A stretch of 64,000 nt of DNA from Xanthomonas pisi DSM 18956 (GTDB lineage Bacteria > Pseudomonadota > Gammaproteobacteria > Xanthomonadales > Xanthomonadaceae), in assembly GCF_001010415.1 (NCBI RefSeq), contig NZ_JPLE01000007.1:26188-90187 (forward strand). Direction: 5' to 3'. A program made the translations under genes and the position numbers. The notes under the pieces were generated by a model. It was given only the letters and a program-made list of their open reading frames with translations, had not been told where the DNA came from and searched no databases. Positions 48,507-59,108 of the stretch are shown here, piece by piece (position 1 is the first letter of the stretch; each line of letters begins with the position of its first letter).

Positions 48507-49844
48507 ATGGGGATCGCGTCGCCTCCGCTGCGCGTAGCGCCACTGCCGCGGCGCGGTATCGCGCCTGCGATCGCCGGTGCCTGCCTGCTGATGGTGTTTG
48601 CCGCGATGTTGGGCGGCTGTGCATCGCCGTCGCGCAGCGCATCGCCTGGTCGTGCGAATGATCGCCACGACCACGCTGGCGGCGTAGACCGGCAGGCCGG
48701 ACAGCTGGAACGCGTGGTGGTGGTGTTCCGCCATGGCGTGCGTGCGCCGCTGCAAGGCGAGGCGGCTGCCGCGCACTACGCCGACCAAGCCTGGCCGCAG
48801 TGGTCCACTCCGGCCAGCCTGCTCACTCCGCGCGGCCGCAAGGCAGTGCGATTGAGCGGCGAGTATCTGCGTCAGTGGTTGACGCAGCAGGCGCTGCTGC
48901 CGCGCACGGGATGCCCTGCGCCGGGGAGCGTGTCGGTCTGGGCCAATACCGATCAGCGCACCATCGACAGCGGTGCCTTGCTGGCCGACGCACTGGCGCC
49001 CGGCTGCGGCATCGTCGCCGGGCACCGCGAGGCGGGCAGCAACGACCCGCTGTTCCGGCCGATCGAGGCGGGCGCGGTGGCGTTCGATGCTGCAGCCGCG
49101 GTGGCATCGATCCAGCGGCAGACCGGTGGCCCTGCCGTATTGCTGCAAGGCCATGCGGGCGCGTTGCAGGCGATGCAGCAGATCCTGGGGTGCACGCGCA
49201 CGCCTTGCGACTTTGCGCGCATGCCCTCGACGTTGGCGCCATCGGCCAATGGCCGTGGACTGGCCCTGAGCGGGCCGATCGATCTGACCTCCGGCACCGG
49301 CGAAGTGCTGTTGCTGCAGTACGCCGACGGCCTGCCGCTGTCGCAGGTTGGCTGGGGCCGCGCCACACCCGAACGCCTGGTGCAGGTCTCGCGCCTGCAC
49401 GCGCTGTTGTTCGCTATCTACGCGCGGCCGCACTATATGGCGCAGCGCTCCGGCGCACCGCTGGCACGCGAGGTGTTGCAACGGTTCGGCGATGCGCGCG
49501 CACCCGCGCTGTCGCTGTTTGTCGGCAGCGACACGCATATCGCCGCGCTGAGCAGCCTGCTCGGTGTGCACTTCCAGCTGCCCGGCTATGGCGCCGACGA
49601 CCCACCGCCGGGCGGCGCGCTGCTGCTCGGCCTGTGGCGCCAGCCCGACGGAACGCGGGTGGTGCGTGCCCGCTATCTGGCGCAGTCGCTGGATCAGCTG
49701 CGCGCGCTCTCACCGCTGGACCTGGCACACCCGCCGTTGCAACAGGAGTTGGCGCTGGATGTCTGCGCGCCCGACCAGCGCATGGCCTGCCCATTGCCGA
49801 TGTTGGCGCAGGCGCTGGAGCAGCAGCTGAAGCTGGATCCGTAG
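48507..49844 (+). CDS. Histidine acid phosphatase, phytase-like lipoprotein
   Basis: A 445-residue phosphatase of the HAP superfamily (phytase AppA, glucose-1-phosphatase). It is lipoprotein-like: signal core near LLMVFAAMLGGC with Cys 38. The catalytic motif is RHGVRAP (75-81), and a disulfide-type set of Cys follows. The usual HD proton-donor motif (HDTN) appears here as SDTHIA (341-346): the Asp is kept, but the preceding His is Ser. Phytases of this class are known in Xanthomonas. It is probably co-transcribed with the TonB receptor. The first good start is ATG 48507; the frame runs further upstream into the receptor. Confidence 0.83.
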   Translation: MGIASPPLRVAPLPRRGIAPAIAGACLLMVFAAMLGGCASPSRSASPGRANDRHDHAGGVDRQAGQLERVVVVFRHGVRAPLQGEAAAAHYADQAWPQWSTPASLLTPRGRKAVRLSGEYLRQWLTQQALLPRTGCPAPGSVSVWANTDQRTIDSGALLADALAPGCGIVAGHREAGSNDPLFRPIEAGAVAFDAAAAVASIQRQTGGPAVLLQGHAGALQAMQQILGCTRTPCDFARMPSTLAPSANGRGLALSGPIDLTSGTGEVLLLQYADGLPLSQVGWGRATPERLVQVSRLHALLFAIYARPHYMAQRSGAPLAREVLQRFGDARAPALSLFVGSDTHIAALSSLLGVHFQLPGYGADDPPPGGALLLGLWRQPDGTRVVRARYLAQSLDQLRALSPLDLAHPPLQQELALDVCAPDQRMACPLPMLAQALEQQLKLDP

Positions 49845-50514
49845 GCGCGGTAGTGCGCTGTCTGCTTGAGGCGCGGCTTCCTGTCTTAGGTAACCGATGC
49901 CGTGCAGCGTGGCTTTGCTCCGGGCCCTCACCCCAACCCCTCTCCCGCAGGGAGAGGGGCTTTAAGCGGCAGCTCGACTGTTTGTCCTTTTGTCCTTCTC
50001 CCGCCAGTGGCCTTTTTGTCCTTCTCCCGCAAGGCGGGAGAAGGTGGCGCGCAGCGCCGGATGAGGGTGCGGGCCAGGTCCCGCGCAGGTTGAACGACAC
50101 GAAAGCTTGGCCCGTACCTTCACCCCAACCCAACTGGCAGTTGGCGTCATCAGTTGATCAAGACAGTTGCTCTCCCGGCGGGAGAGGGGCTCTGGAGTCT
50201 TCCCTTCTCCCGCATGCGAGAGAAGGTGCCCCGCAGGGGCGGATGAGGGGAGGCACGCAGCGCATAGACGTGCCGTGCAAAGCGTGGCTTTGCTCCGGAC
50301 CCTCACCCCAACCCCTCTCCCGACGGGAGAGGGGCTTGCCGTTTCCTTCTCCCTGCGGGAGAAGGTGCCCCGCAGGGGCGGATGAGAGGGGGCCCACATA
50401 GTGCATGGACGTGCCATGCGACGTTGCCCCCAACCCTCACCCCGACTCCTCTCCCACGGGGGAGGGAGGCATCGAATCCCTTCCCGCCGCGATGTGTTAC
50501 CGCAGGCGGCAGGG
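49845..50514. repeat. Cluster of CCCTCACCCCAACCCCTCTCCC-type palindromic repeats
   Basis: An array of composite units containing a palindrome CCCCTCTCCCG-NN-CGGGAGAGGGG, often followed by CCTTCTCCC...GGGAGAAGG and GCCCCGCAGGGGC-GGATGAGGG. Units start at about 49925, 49990, 50115, 50205, 50297 and 50434. The unit at about 50115 is split by roughly 40 foreign bases (AACTGGCAGTTGG and following) between CCCCAACCC and CTCTCCCGG. No gene is present in these 670 bases. Confidence 0.8.
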
Positions 50515-50552
50515 CCTTAAAACGCAATGGGCCGCGTCAGCGGCCCATTGCG
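50515..50552 (-). terminator. Intrinsic terminator after metK
   Basis: On the minus strand a 13-bp perfect stem CGCAATGGGCCGC/GCGGCCCATTGCG with loop TGAC is followed by TTTTAAGG. It lies 31 bases after the metK stop. Confidence 0.88.
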
Positions 50553-50583
50553 ATACACACCTGCGCTCCGCAGAGCGCGCGGT

Positions 50584-51795
<1,212 letters not shown>

Positions 51796-52151
51796 CAGGC
51801 TTATATCCCTTAATTCGGATGAAAAGATGGGTGCGGATGATACACGCCCCGTGTGTCGGTTGCATTGTGCGCCTGAACGCGATGCCGTGGGGTTAAGCGC
51901 GACTGAAAAACGCCCGGGGGCGGCTGGCAGCGATGTGTCTGCAGCGCGCGCAGGCGGCAATGCGCGACGATTCGGGGCCGCGCGCGCCGGCCGATCCGCT
52001 GCAGCGGTGCGGCGTGCCGGCTGCTGCGATGCGCGGCCGCTGGCCGCGGCGCGCATCTTCGAGACAGGCCCGCGCAGACGCAGCTGTGTGCCGACTGAAA
52101 GCGCGTGGGGCGATGCCCGTCCGTGCATGTCGGGCCTGCTAGCATCGGGCG
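51796..52151. other. Divergent promoter region of metK and the YdjM-type gene
   Basis: 356 bases between divergent starts. On the metK side, the first 60 bases are AT-richer (TTATATCCCTTAATTCGG) and may hold its promoter. No SAM-I, SAM-II or SAH-type riboswitch blocks were recognised here. Confidence 0.45.
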
Positions 52152-53240
52152 ATGGATTCCCTGACCCAGATCGTTCTTGGTGGCGCGATTGCCGCCGCCA
52201 TCGCGCCGCCCGGACAGCGGCGCGCTGCCTTGTTGGCTGGCGCGGCACTGGGCACCTTGCCCGACCTCGATGCGTTGGCGTTGCTGCCGCTGACCGACGA
52301 CCCGGTCACCCTGATGACCGTGCACCGCAGCGTCAGCCACTCGCTGTTCGTGCTGCCGCTGCTGGGCTGGCTGATCTGGTGGCTGTTCCGGCGCTACGGC
52401 AATGGACGGGTGGCCAGCGCGCCCAGGCGCTGGTTCTGGGCGATCCAGCTGGCCTTGATCACCCATCCGCTGCTGGACGCCTTCACCGTGTACGGCACCC
52501 AGCTGTGGTGGCCGTTGCAGCCGCATCCGACCATGTGGTCGAGCGTTTTCATCATCGACCCGGCCTACACGCTGTGGCTGCTGCTGGCCTGCGCGATCGC
52601 CTGGTTCGCGCGCGCGCGCCCACTCGCCCAGCGCGTGCTGGTGATCGGGCTGGTGGCAAGTTCGGCCTATCTGGGCTGGTCGTTGATCGCCAAGCATCTG
52701 GTCGATCAGGAAGCCGACCGCGCGCTGGCAGCGATGGGGCTGGCCGATGCGCCGCGCTTCTCGGTGCCGATGCCGCTCAACACCTTGCTATGGCGGGTGG
52801 TGGCGATGACGCCCGGTGGCTATGTGATCGGCGAGCGCTCGCTGGTGGCCGACACCGGGCCGATGCAGTTCCGCGGGTTTTCCAGCAACACCCAGGCGCT
52901 GGGCGAAGTGGCCGCGTTCGATTCGGTGCGCCGGTTGACCTGGTTCAACCGCGGCTTCATGCGCGCACGCCTGGTCGATGACGACCTGATGCTCAGCGAT
53001 CTGCGCATGGGCCTGGAGCCGGACTACAACTTCAATTTCGTTGTCGCGCACCGCGACGGCGGGCAATGGCAGCCGATCGTGCCGCGTCAGGTCCAGGCGG
53101 CCTATCGCGCGCCGGTGGCCCGCGATCAGATCGGCGCAGTGCTGGCGCAGATGTGGCACCGCATCTGGCATGCGCCCGCCGGCACCGCGCTGACCGGCGA
53201 TCTGGAACAGGTCGACGCGCCGGCAAACTCGACACACTAG
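52152..53240 (+). CDS. YdjM-type membrane-bound metal-dependent hydrolase-like protein
   Basis: A 362-residue inner-membrane protein of the YdjM/DUF457 family. The N-terminal half has the conserved metal-type motifs [20 protein letters not shown] and [10 protein letters not shown], with several hydrophobic helices (about residues 60-180). The C-terminal part (about 190-362) is soluble and less conserved. In E. coli, ydjM is LexA-controlled, but I see no LexA box upstream here. The catalytic activity of the family has not been established. It is divergent from metK and convergent with dusB. Confidence 0.82.
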   Translation: MDSLTQIVLGGAIAAAIAPPGQRRAALLAGAALGTLPDLDALALLPLTDDPVTLMTVHRSVSHSLFVLPLLGWLIWWLFRRYGNGRVASAPRRWFWAIQLALITHPLLDAFTVYGTQLWWPLQPHPTMWSSVFIIDPAYTLWLLLACAIAWFARARPLAQRVLVIGLVASSAYLGWSLIAKHLVDQEADRALAAMGLADAPRFSVPMPLNTLLWRVVAMTPGGYVIGERSLVADTGPMQFRGFSSNTQALGEVAAFDSVRRLTWFNRGFMRARLVDDDLMLSDLRMGLEPDYNFNFVVAHRDGGQWQPIVPRQVQAAYRAPVARDQIGAVLAQMWHRIWHAPAGTALTGDLEQVDAPANSTH

Positions 53241-53460
53241 AAGCCGCCAACAACCCGACCGTGCCGCCGCCAGAGCGCGCGGCCGGTGCCCGGTGCGGCA
53301 TCGAGCATGCGCACATTCGTTCCCGTTCGCAGCGACGTGCACACCTGCCTGACGGCTGCTTGCCAGGTTTCGTTCGCCATGCCAGGCCATGGTGCGCAGC
53401 GGATGCCGGCACGCAGCGCACGCATTGCAGCTACGCGTGTTCGGGTGCCGTGCAGATGCC

Positions 53461-54459
53461 TCAGGCGGCGTTCGGCAGCGGCGCTGCCACGCCGGCAATC
53501 AAGGCGTCGAAATAATCGCGGGTCAGCGCCAGCTGCGCTTCGGGCGTCTCGGCGCGATTGACCACCGCGCGGAAGTCGGCGCTCTGCGGGTGATCCTTCG
53601 CGTACCAGCCCAGGTGTTTGCGCGCGATGCGCACGCCCTGCGGTTGGCCGTAGAAGGCATGCAGCGCTTCCAGATGACCGAGCAGGGTGTCGCGCACGCA
53701 GGTCAGCGTCGGTGGCGGCAACAGTGTGCCGGTGGCCAGGTAACGCGCCACTTCGCCAAAGATCCATGGCCGCCCCTGCGCGGCGCGCCCGATCATCACC
53801 GCATCCACGCCGGTCTCACGCAGCACCTGCGCGGCCTTCTGCGGCGAATCGATGTCGCCGTTGGCGATCACCGGGATCTGCAGCGCCGCCTTGATCTCGC
53901 CGATGGTGGCGTACTCGGCAGTGCCGGTGTAATACTGATCGCGGGTACGCCCGTGCACTGCCAGCGCCGCGATGCCGCAATCCTGCGCGATGCGCGCGAT
54001 GGCCGGGCCGTTGCGGTGGTCGCAGTCCCAGCCGGTGCGGATCTTCAATGTCACCGGTACATCCACCGCCTGCACCACCGCGCGCAAGATCCGCGCCACC
54101 AGTTCCTCGTCGCGCATCAACGCCGAGCCGGCCCAGGCATTGCAGACCTTCTTGGCCGGGCAGCCCATGTTGATATCGATCAGCTGCGCGCCATGGTCCA
54201 CGTTGTAGCGCGCCGCCTCGGCCAGCTGCTGCGGCTCGGTACCGGCGATCTGCACGCTGATCGGATCCGGCTCGCCGGCATGGTCCATGCGGTGCAGCGA
54301 TTTGCGCGTGCCCCAGAAACGCGGATCGGAGATGGTCATCTCCGAGACCGCCAGCCCCGCGCCCAGCCGCTTGCACAGCAGCCGGAACGGCTTGTCGGTG
54401 ACGCCCGCCATCGGGGCGAGGATCACCTTGGGGGCGATGGTGTAGGGGCCGATCTGCAT
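53461..54459 (-). CDS. dusB: DusB, tRNA-dihydrouridine synthase
   Basis: FMN enzyme reducing specific uridines of tRNA to dihydrouridine. The 332-residue product opens MQIGPYTIAPKVILAPMAGVTDKPF and has INMGCPAKKVCNAWAGSAL with the catalytic Cys. The TIM-barrel motifs ALAVHGRTRDQYYTG and VIANGDIDS follow, then DAVMIGRAAQGRPWIF. These are the DusB subgroup features. Unlike in enterobacteria, fis does not follow. The start at 54459 is set by the conserved N-terminus; upstream codons in the same frame are GC-rich filler. Confidence 0.93.
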   Translation of the reverse strand: MQIGPYTIAPKVILAPMAGVTDKPFRLLCKRLGAGLAVSEMTISDPRFWGTRKSLHRMDHAGEPDPISVQIAGTEPQQLAEAARYNVDHGAQLIDINMGCPAKKVCNAWAGSALMRDEELVARILRAVVQAVDVPVTLKIRTGWDCDHRNGPAIARIAQDCGIAALAVHGRTRDQYYTGTAEYATIGEIKAALQIPVIANGDIDSPQKAAQVLRETGVDAVMIGRAAQGRPWIFGEVARYLATGTLLPPPTLTCVRDTLLGHLEALHAFYGQPQGVRIARKHLGWYAKDHPQSADFRAVVNRAETPEAQLALTRDYFDALIAGVAAPLPNAA

Positions 54460-54601
54460 GCGGGCATTGTCGCTGGGGTTGGAGCTGCTGCCAACTCGGA
54501 CGCCGCCGCAGGGGCGCGGCGACCAACGCGCAGCGGTGTTGGAGCAGGCCAGCACCTGCCGGCCGGATCGCGCGGGCGCGACCGGGCACAAGATCGGCAG
54601 G

Positions 54602-55204
54602 TCAGCGGATCAGCTGGTACAGCTCGAAGCCCTTGGCGCCGCCGTCCAGGATCAGCAGCAGTTCGTCCGGCCCCAGAGCGACCAGCCGGCCGACGCTGTT
54701 GCCGTTGGTGCCGTCGGAGATGTTGCCGGGCGCATAGCCGCCTTCCGGTTCGTCGTTGACCGTGCTGGCACCGAGGAAGGCAAACTCGCGGCTGTCCTTG
54801 GCCAGCGGATACAGCGTGCCGCTGCGACGCTGCGAGCCGCTGATCTTGCGGAAGCGATAGCCGCAGGCATCGCGGCTGATCTCGGCCTTGAAATAGGGGT
54901 AGGCATAGGCGAACCGCTGGTCGACCTGGATCGAGCGCACCTTCCAGCGGCCGTCCAGCTTGCCCGGCACCTGCGGCGACCCGGCGCGCTGCAGCAGCGT
55001 GCGCGCCAGTGCGGCGCCGTCTTGCTGGTCGGTATCGTCGTAATGCGGTGCGATCGCCTGCTGCAGGCTGTCCGCAGACACGGTGACCGCGGCACGGTCG
55101 GCATCGCTGGCCGTGCCGTTCCAGTCGCAACGCTGCGCAGCGGCCGACAGCGGGACAAGCCAGGCGCACAGCGCAACCAACCGGATCAGGGAAAAACCAC
55201 GCAT
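54602..55204 (-). CDS. DUF4893 family secreted protein
   Basis: A 200-residue protein with a signal peptide (MRGFSLIRLVALCAWLVPLS, cleavage near AAAQ). The conserved C-terminal segments are those I recall for DUF4893: KVRSIQVDQRFAYAYPYFKAE, then FRKISGSQRRSGTLYPLAKDS and FLGASTVNDEPEGGYAPGN, ending VALGPDELLLILDGG. It should be periplasmic. No enzymatic role is known. It lies between ribokinase and dusB on the same strand with gaps of about 94 and 142 bases, so co-transcription with either is possible but not shown. Confidence 0.72.
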   Translation of the reverse strand: MRGFSLIRLVALCAWLVPLSAAAQRCDWNGTASDADRAAVTVSADSLQQAIAPHYDDTDQQDGAALARTLLQRAGSPQVPGKLDGRWKVRSIQVDQRFAYAYPYFKAEISRDACGYRFRKISGSQRRSGTLYPLAKDSREFAFLGASTVNDEPEGGYAPGNISDGTNGNSVGRLVALGPDELLLILDGGAKGFELYQLIR

Positions 55205-55298
55205 CGAGAACTCCTTGTCGTGATGCAGGCCCGTCGCGCCGACGGGCGGTAAGGTGTGGCGAGTGAACGCCGGCCGATGTCGCCATCGGCGCAGGCGG

Positions 55299-56252
55299 TT
55301 AGCCGGCGTCCGGCAGCAGCCGTGGCATCGATGCCGCGGCGCCTTCCACTTCGGTGGAGCGGGCGGCGTAGCGGGTGGCAAAGCGGACATGGGTGATGAA
55401 GCTCGCGCCCGGCGATTGCGCCAGCGAAGCCACCAGCGCGCCGTTGAAGGCGTCGCCGGCACCGGTGGTGTCCACCGTCTGCGCGCTTTCTGCGCCCACG
55501 CGGTAATGCGCCGCGCTATCGCCGCGCAACTGCTCGTCGGCATGCGAAATGAAGGCGCCTACCGCGCCCAGCGTCACCACCACGGTGCCGCCCGGCAGCA
55601 GCTTGCGGCACAGCGAATGCAGCGTATTGCCATCCAGTGCGGCCACATCGTCGGCATTGATGCGCTCGCCCACGTGGCGGCCGAGCAGGGCGGCGAACTC
55701 GGTTTCGTTCGGGGTCAGCACATCCGACAGCTTGAGCAGGCCGATCGAGGTCGGTGCGTTGGCCGGTGCGGCGTTGAGCACGGTCAGTACGCCGCATTCG
55801 TGCGCCAGGGTCAGTGCCGCCTCGATGGTTTCGGCTGGCGATTCCAGCTGTGCCAGCAGCACGCGGGCCGAGGCCACCAGCGCGCGCTGGTTTTCGACGA
55901 ACCCGGTGCTCAGCACCGAGTTGGCGCCGGCACCGATCACGATGGTGTTGCGGCCGTGGCCGTCGACATAGATGCCGCCGGTGCCGGTCGGTTCATTGCT
56001 CGGCTCGGCGATCAGCGCAAAACCGTCGTGCGCGGCCAGCGAGCGCGCCAGCGCGCCGCCGGCATCGTCGCCCAGCGCGCACAGAAAATGCGTCTTGGCG
56101 CCGGCACGTGCGGCCGCGACCGCTTGATTGAATCCCTTGCCACCCGGGCCGGTGCTGTAGCGGCCGGCGATGGTGGCACCCGGCGCAGGCAGCACATCGC
56201 AGCGCCACACGTGATCGACATTGAAAGACCCGACAACGACGACCGAACTCAT
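55299..56252 (-). CDS. rbsK: Ribokinase-like PfkB sugar kinase
   Basis: A 317-residue PfkB-family kinase that probably phosphorylates ribose (from nucleosides) with ATP. It has the N-terminal GSFNVDHVWRCDVLPAPG segment, the PfkB-1 motif GPGGKGFNQAVAAARAG (about 35-51), LNAAPANAP in the middle, and the PfkB-2 active-site motif DTTGAGDAFNGAL near residue 265 with the catalytic Asp. It lies 80 bases downstream of the NupC-type transporter on the same strand, supporting ribonucleoside or ribose salvage. Confidence 0.88.
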   Translation of the reverse strand: MSSVVVVGSFNVDHVWRCDVLPAPGATIAGRYSTGPGGKGFNQAVAAARAGAKTHFLCALGDDAGGALARSLAAHDGFALIAEPSNEPTGTGGIYVDGHGRNTIVIGAGANSVLSTGFVENQRALVASARVLLAQLESPAETIEAALTLAHECGVLTVLNAAPANAPTSIGLLKLSDVLTPNETEFAALLGRHVGERINADDVAALDGNTLHSLCRKLLPGGTVVVTLGAVGAFISHADEQLRGDSAAHYRVGAESAQTVDTTGAGDAFNGALVASLAQSPGASFITHVRFATRYAARSTEVEGAAASMPRLLPDAG

Positions 56253-56332
56253 AAATACCTGCTTGCTTGAATGACTTGAATGAAACGTGGCGTCCGGCGA
56301 TTAGACCGCGACACCGATGAACCCGCGCCGCC

Positions 56333-57631
56333 TCAACCGAAGTGCGAGAGTACGCCGGCAATGGTAGCGGTCATGAAGGTGGCGATCGAACCGCCGAGCA
56401 CCGCACGCAGGCCGAATTTGGCCAGATCGTGACGACGTTCCGGCGCCAGCCCGCCGATGCCGCCGATCTGGATCGCGATCGAGCTGAAGTTGGCAAAGCC
56501 GCACAGGGCATACGTGGCGATCAGGCGGCCTTCTTCGCTCAGGCTCACGCCGGCGACCTGACCCTTCACGATCTGCGACAGCTCGGTGTAGGCGACGAAT
56601 TCGTTGATCACCACCTTCTGGCCGATCAGCGAACCCACCGTGGTCGCGTCCGCCCACGGCGTGCCGATCACCCACGCCACCGGTGCCAGCACGTAGCCGA
56701 AGATCGTCGACAGGTTGGTCGGCCGGCCCAGCGCCGCTGCGGCGCCGGTCACTTCGCCCAGCCAGGTCAGCGGGGCGTTGATCAAGGCGATCAGCGCGAT
56801 GAAGGCCAGCAGCATCGCGCCGATGTTCAGCGCCAGGCGCAGGCCATCGCCGGCACCGGCCGCGGCCGCATCGATGATGTTGCTGGTGGTCTTTTCCACT
56901 TCCATCTTGACCGTGCCGCGGGTCAACGGCGTGCCGGTTTCCGGGACCAGCAGCTTGGCCACCACCAGCGTCGCCGGCGCGGCCATGATGCTGGCGGCCA
57001 GCAGATGCTTGGCGTAGAACGCCTGCTGCGCAGGGTCGCTGCCGCCGAGCATGCCCACATACGCCGCCAGCACGCCGCCGGCGATATGCGCCATGCCGCC
57101 GATCATCATGGTCAGCAATTCGGACTGGGTCATCTTCGGGATGTACGGGCGCACCGTCAGCGGCGCCTCGGTCTGGCCGATGAAGACGCTGGCGCACACG
57201 CTGGTGGTTTCCGCGCCGGACACGCGCATCACCTTGGTGATCGCCCAGGCCATCGCGCGCACGACCAGCTGCATCACGCCCAGGTGGTACAGCACGCCCA
57301 TCAGTGCAGAGAAGAAGATGATGGTGGGCAGCACCTGAAACGCAAAGATGAAGCCGTAGCTTTCGATGTTCATCAGGCTGCCGAAAATGAAGGTGGAGCC
57401 TTCATTGACGAAGCTCAGCACCTTCACGAAGCCCTTGCCCAGCGAGTCGAACACGTCGCGCCCGCCCGGTACCAGCAGCACCAGCGAGGCGAACGAGATC
57501 TGCAGCAACAGGCCGGTACCGACCAGCTTCCAGTCGATCGCGCGGCGGTTGGTCGAAAACAGCCAGGTGATGCCGATGAGCACCGCCAGACCGAACAGGC
57601 CGAAACCGATCCTTCCCAAACCTTCGACCAT
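56333..57631 (-). CDS. nupC: NupC-type concentrative nucleoside transporter
   Basis: A 432-residue inner-membrane symporter of the CNT family with about ten hydrophobic segments. Conserved family stretches include FIFAFQVLPTIIFFSALMGVL, VFIGQTEAPLTVRPYI, GMAHIAGGVLAAY, and LIGQKVVINEFVAY followed by YALCGFANFSSIAIQIGG. It imports nucleosides with protons or sodium. Ribokinase is immediately downstream, but no nucleoside hydrolase or phosphorylase gene is in the window. The start at 57631 fits the short N-terminal helix (VEGLGRIGFGLFGLAVLIG). Confidence 0.9.
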   Translation of the reverse strand: MVEGLGRIGFGLFGLAVLIGITWLFSTNRRAIDWKLVGTGLLLQISFASLVLLVPGGRDVFDSLGKGFVKVLSFVNEGSTFIFGSLMNIESYGFIFAFQVLPTIIFFSALMGVLYHLGVMQLVVRAMAWAITKVMRVSGAETTSVCASVFIGQTEAPLTVRPYIPKMTQSELLTMMIGGMAHIAGGVLAAYVGMLGGSDPAQQAFYAKHLLAASIMAAPATLVVAKLLVPETGTPLTRGTVKMEVEKTTSNIIDAAAAGAGDGLRLALNIGAMLLAFIALIALINAPLTWLGEVTGAAAALGRPTNLSTIFGYVLAPVAWVIGTPWADATTVGSLIGQKVVINEFVAYTELSQIVKGQVAGVSLSEEGRLIATYALCGFANFSSIAIQIGGIGGLAPERRHDLAKFGLRAVLGGSIATFMTATIAGVLSHFG

Positions 57632-57799
57632 TCCAATCCCCGGGCTGCCAACGGCAAAACGAGAAGCCTAGAGCAGGGGGTGTCGGCGGGCAAGGCGAAC
57701 GGCATTCAGAAGGCCGTCACAGGCTTGCGCAGGCCTCCAGCTCGGTAAACTGCGCAAGCCGGTCCGGGGCAGGTGCCCTGGAGGTTGCAGGAGATCGCC

Positions 57800-58768
57800 A
57801 TGCTTTATCGTCGTCTGGGTTCCACCGGGCTGCAATTGTCGGCCTTGTCGTTCGGGGCCTGGGTGACCTTCGGCAAGCAGATCGGGCGCGGCGAAGCGCG
57901 CAACCTGATCGCCGCGGCCTGGGACAACGGCATCAATTTCTTCGACAACGCCGAGGTCTACGCACGCGGCCGCGCCGAAGAGGTGATGGGCGATGTGATC
58001 GCCGATCTGCGCCTGCCGCGCGATGGCTACTGCGTGTCGAGCAAGGTGTTCTTCGGCGCGGTGGACAGTCCGCGCCCGACCCAGCGCGGGCTCTCGCGCA
58101 AGCACGTCACCGATGCCTGCCATGCAGCGCTCAGGCGCCTGCGGGTGGAGTATCTGGATCTGTATTTCTGCCATCGGCCCGACCCGGACACGCCGATCCT
58201 GGAAACCGTGCGCGCGATGGACGCACTGATCCGCCAGGGCAAGGTGCTGTACTGGGGCACCTCCGAATGGAGCGCCGAGCAGTTGCGGACGGCCATCGCC
58301 ATCGCCGAGCAGGAACACCTGCATGCGCCGGCAATGGAGCAACCGCAGTACAACCTGCTGCACCGGCAGCGGCTGGAGCGCGAGTACGCGCCGCTGTGCG
58401 AGGGCGGGCTGGGGACCACCATCTGGTCGCCGCTGGCGTCGGGCCTGCTGACCGGCAAATACAACCTCGGCGTGGAGGCCGACAGCCGGCTGGGCCAGCC
58501 GGACAATGCCTGGCTGCAGGACGAAGTCCTGGGCACTCAGGAGTCGCGCCGTCTCGAACGGGCCCGCGCGTTCTGCGCAGTGGCTGCCGAGCTCGGGCAT
58601 TCGCCAGCCCGGCTGGCCATCGCCTGGTGCTTGCGCAACCCGCATGTGTCCACGGTGATCCTGGGCGCAAGCCGGGTCTCTCAGCTGGAAGAAAACCTGG
58701 GGGCGCTGGAGACATTGGCGCAGGTCGATGCGGCGGGCTGGGCGCGGGTGGACGCGGCGACACGTTGA
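57800..58768 (+). CDS. Aldo/keto reductase (voltage-gated K channel beta-like subgroup)
   Basis: A 322-residue NADPH-dependent aldo/keto reductase. It opens MLYRRLGSTGLQLSALSFGAWV and has the catalytic tetrad context NFFDNAEVYARGRAEEVMG (Asp, Tyr), SSKVFFG (Lys) and LYFCHRPDPDTP (His). The YWGTSEWSAEQL and IWSPLASGLLTGKY motifs are typical of Kv-beta/YghZ-type enzymes. The substrate is unknown. The ATG at 57800 is used because it gives the standard N-terminus and follows GCAGGAGAT at good spacing. It is divergent from nupC. Confidence 0.9.
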   Translation: MLYRRLGSTGLQLSALSFGAWVTFGKQIGRGEARNLIAAAWDNGINFFDNAEVYARGRAEEVMGDVIADLRLPRDGYCVSSKVFFGAVDSPRPTQRGLSRKHVTDACHAALRRLRVEYLDLYFCHRPDPDTPILETVRAMDALIRQGKVLYWGTSEWSAEQLRTAIAIAEQEHLHAPAMEQPQYNLLHRQRLEREYAPLCEGGLGTTIWSPLASGLLTGKYNLGVEADSRLGQPDNAWLQDEVLGTQESRRLERARAFCAVAAELGHSPARLAIAWCLRNPHVSTVILGASRVSQLEENLGALETLAQVDAAGWARVDAATR

Positions 58769-58837
58769 GTCGTAGAAGGTCGCCAATTGACTGTGTCAAT
58801 CGAGAAGTGCGAATTCATCTAAAGATCAAGCGATCCA

Positions 58838-58881
58838 AATGAGAATGGCTCTTGATCATTAAATGAGAATGGTTATTATTT
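58838..58881. promoter_or_regulatory. Two Fur-box-like sites upstream of hemP
   Basis: AATGAGAATGGCTCTTGATCATT (58838-58860) and AATGAGAATGGTTATTATTT (58862-58881) each resemble the Fur consensus of alternating GATAAT hexamers; both share AATGAGAATGG. They lie 30-70 bases upstream of the hemP start, so iron-Fur repression of the heme cluster is likely. Confidence 0.75.
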
Positions 58882-58910
58882 GCCTGGCCAACCGCCTGGA
58901 GAACCAGACC

Positions 58911-59108
58911 ATGACCGCTCATCCCGTGCTGCTCCGCTCCGAACCGGTCAACCTGCGCGACCGCGCCGTCCCGCGTGTCGTTCCTGCCGAAGATCTCATC
59001 AGCAGCGAGGCGCTGCTCAAGGGCCGTCGCGAAGTGCTGATCCAGCACGGCGACCGCGTCTATCGCCTGCGCCATACCAGTAACGACAAGCTCATTTTGA
59101 CCAAGTAA
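58911..59108 (+). CDS. hemP: HemP, hemin uptake small protein
   Basis: A 65-residue protein of the HemP family, which is found upstream of heme receptors. It has RDRAVPRVVPAEDLISSEAL, then LLKGRREVLIQHGDRVYRLR and HTSNDKLILTK, matching the family's conserved end with GxxYRLR-like and KLILTK motifs. GGAGA lies eight bases before the ATG at 58911. An earlier in-frame ATG at 58863 is inside a Fur box and unlikely to be the start. HemP/HmuP proteins are reported as activators of heme-receptor expression in some bacteria. Confidence 0.9.
   Translation: MTAHPVLLRSEPVNLRDRAVPRVVPAEDLISSEALLKGRREVLIQHGDRVYRLRHTSNDKLILTK

Noticed and set aside
51796..52151. A SAM or SAH riboswitch upstream of metK
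   Set aside because: None of the conserved SAM-I, SAM-II or SAH blocks could be found in this leader, in contrast to the ahcY leader.
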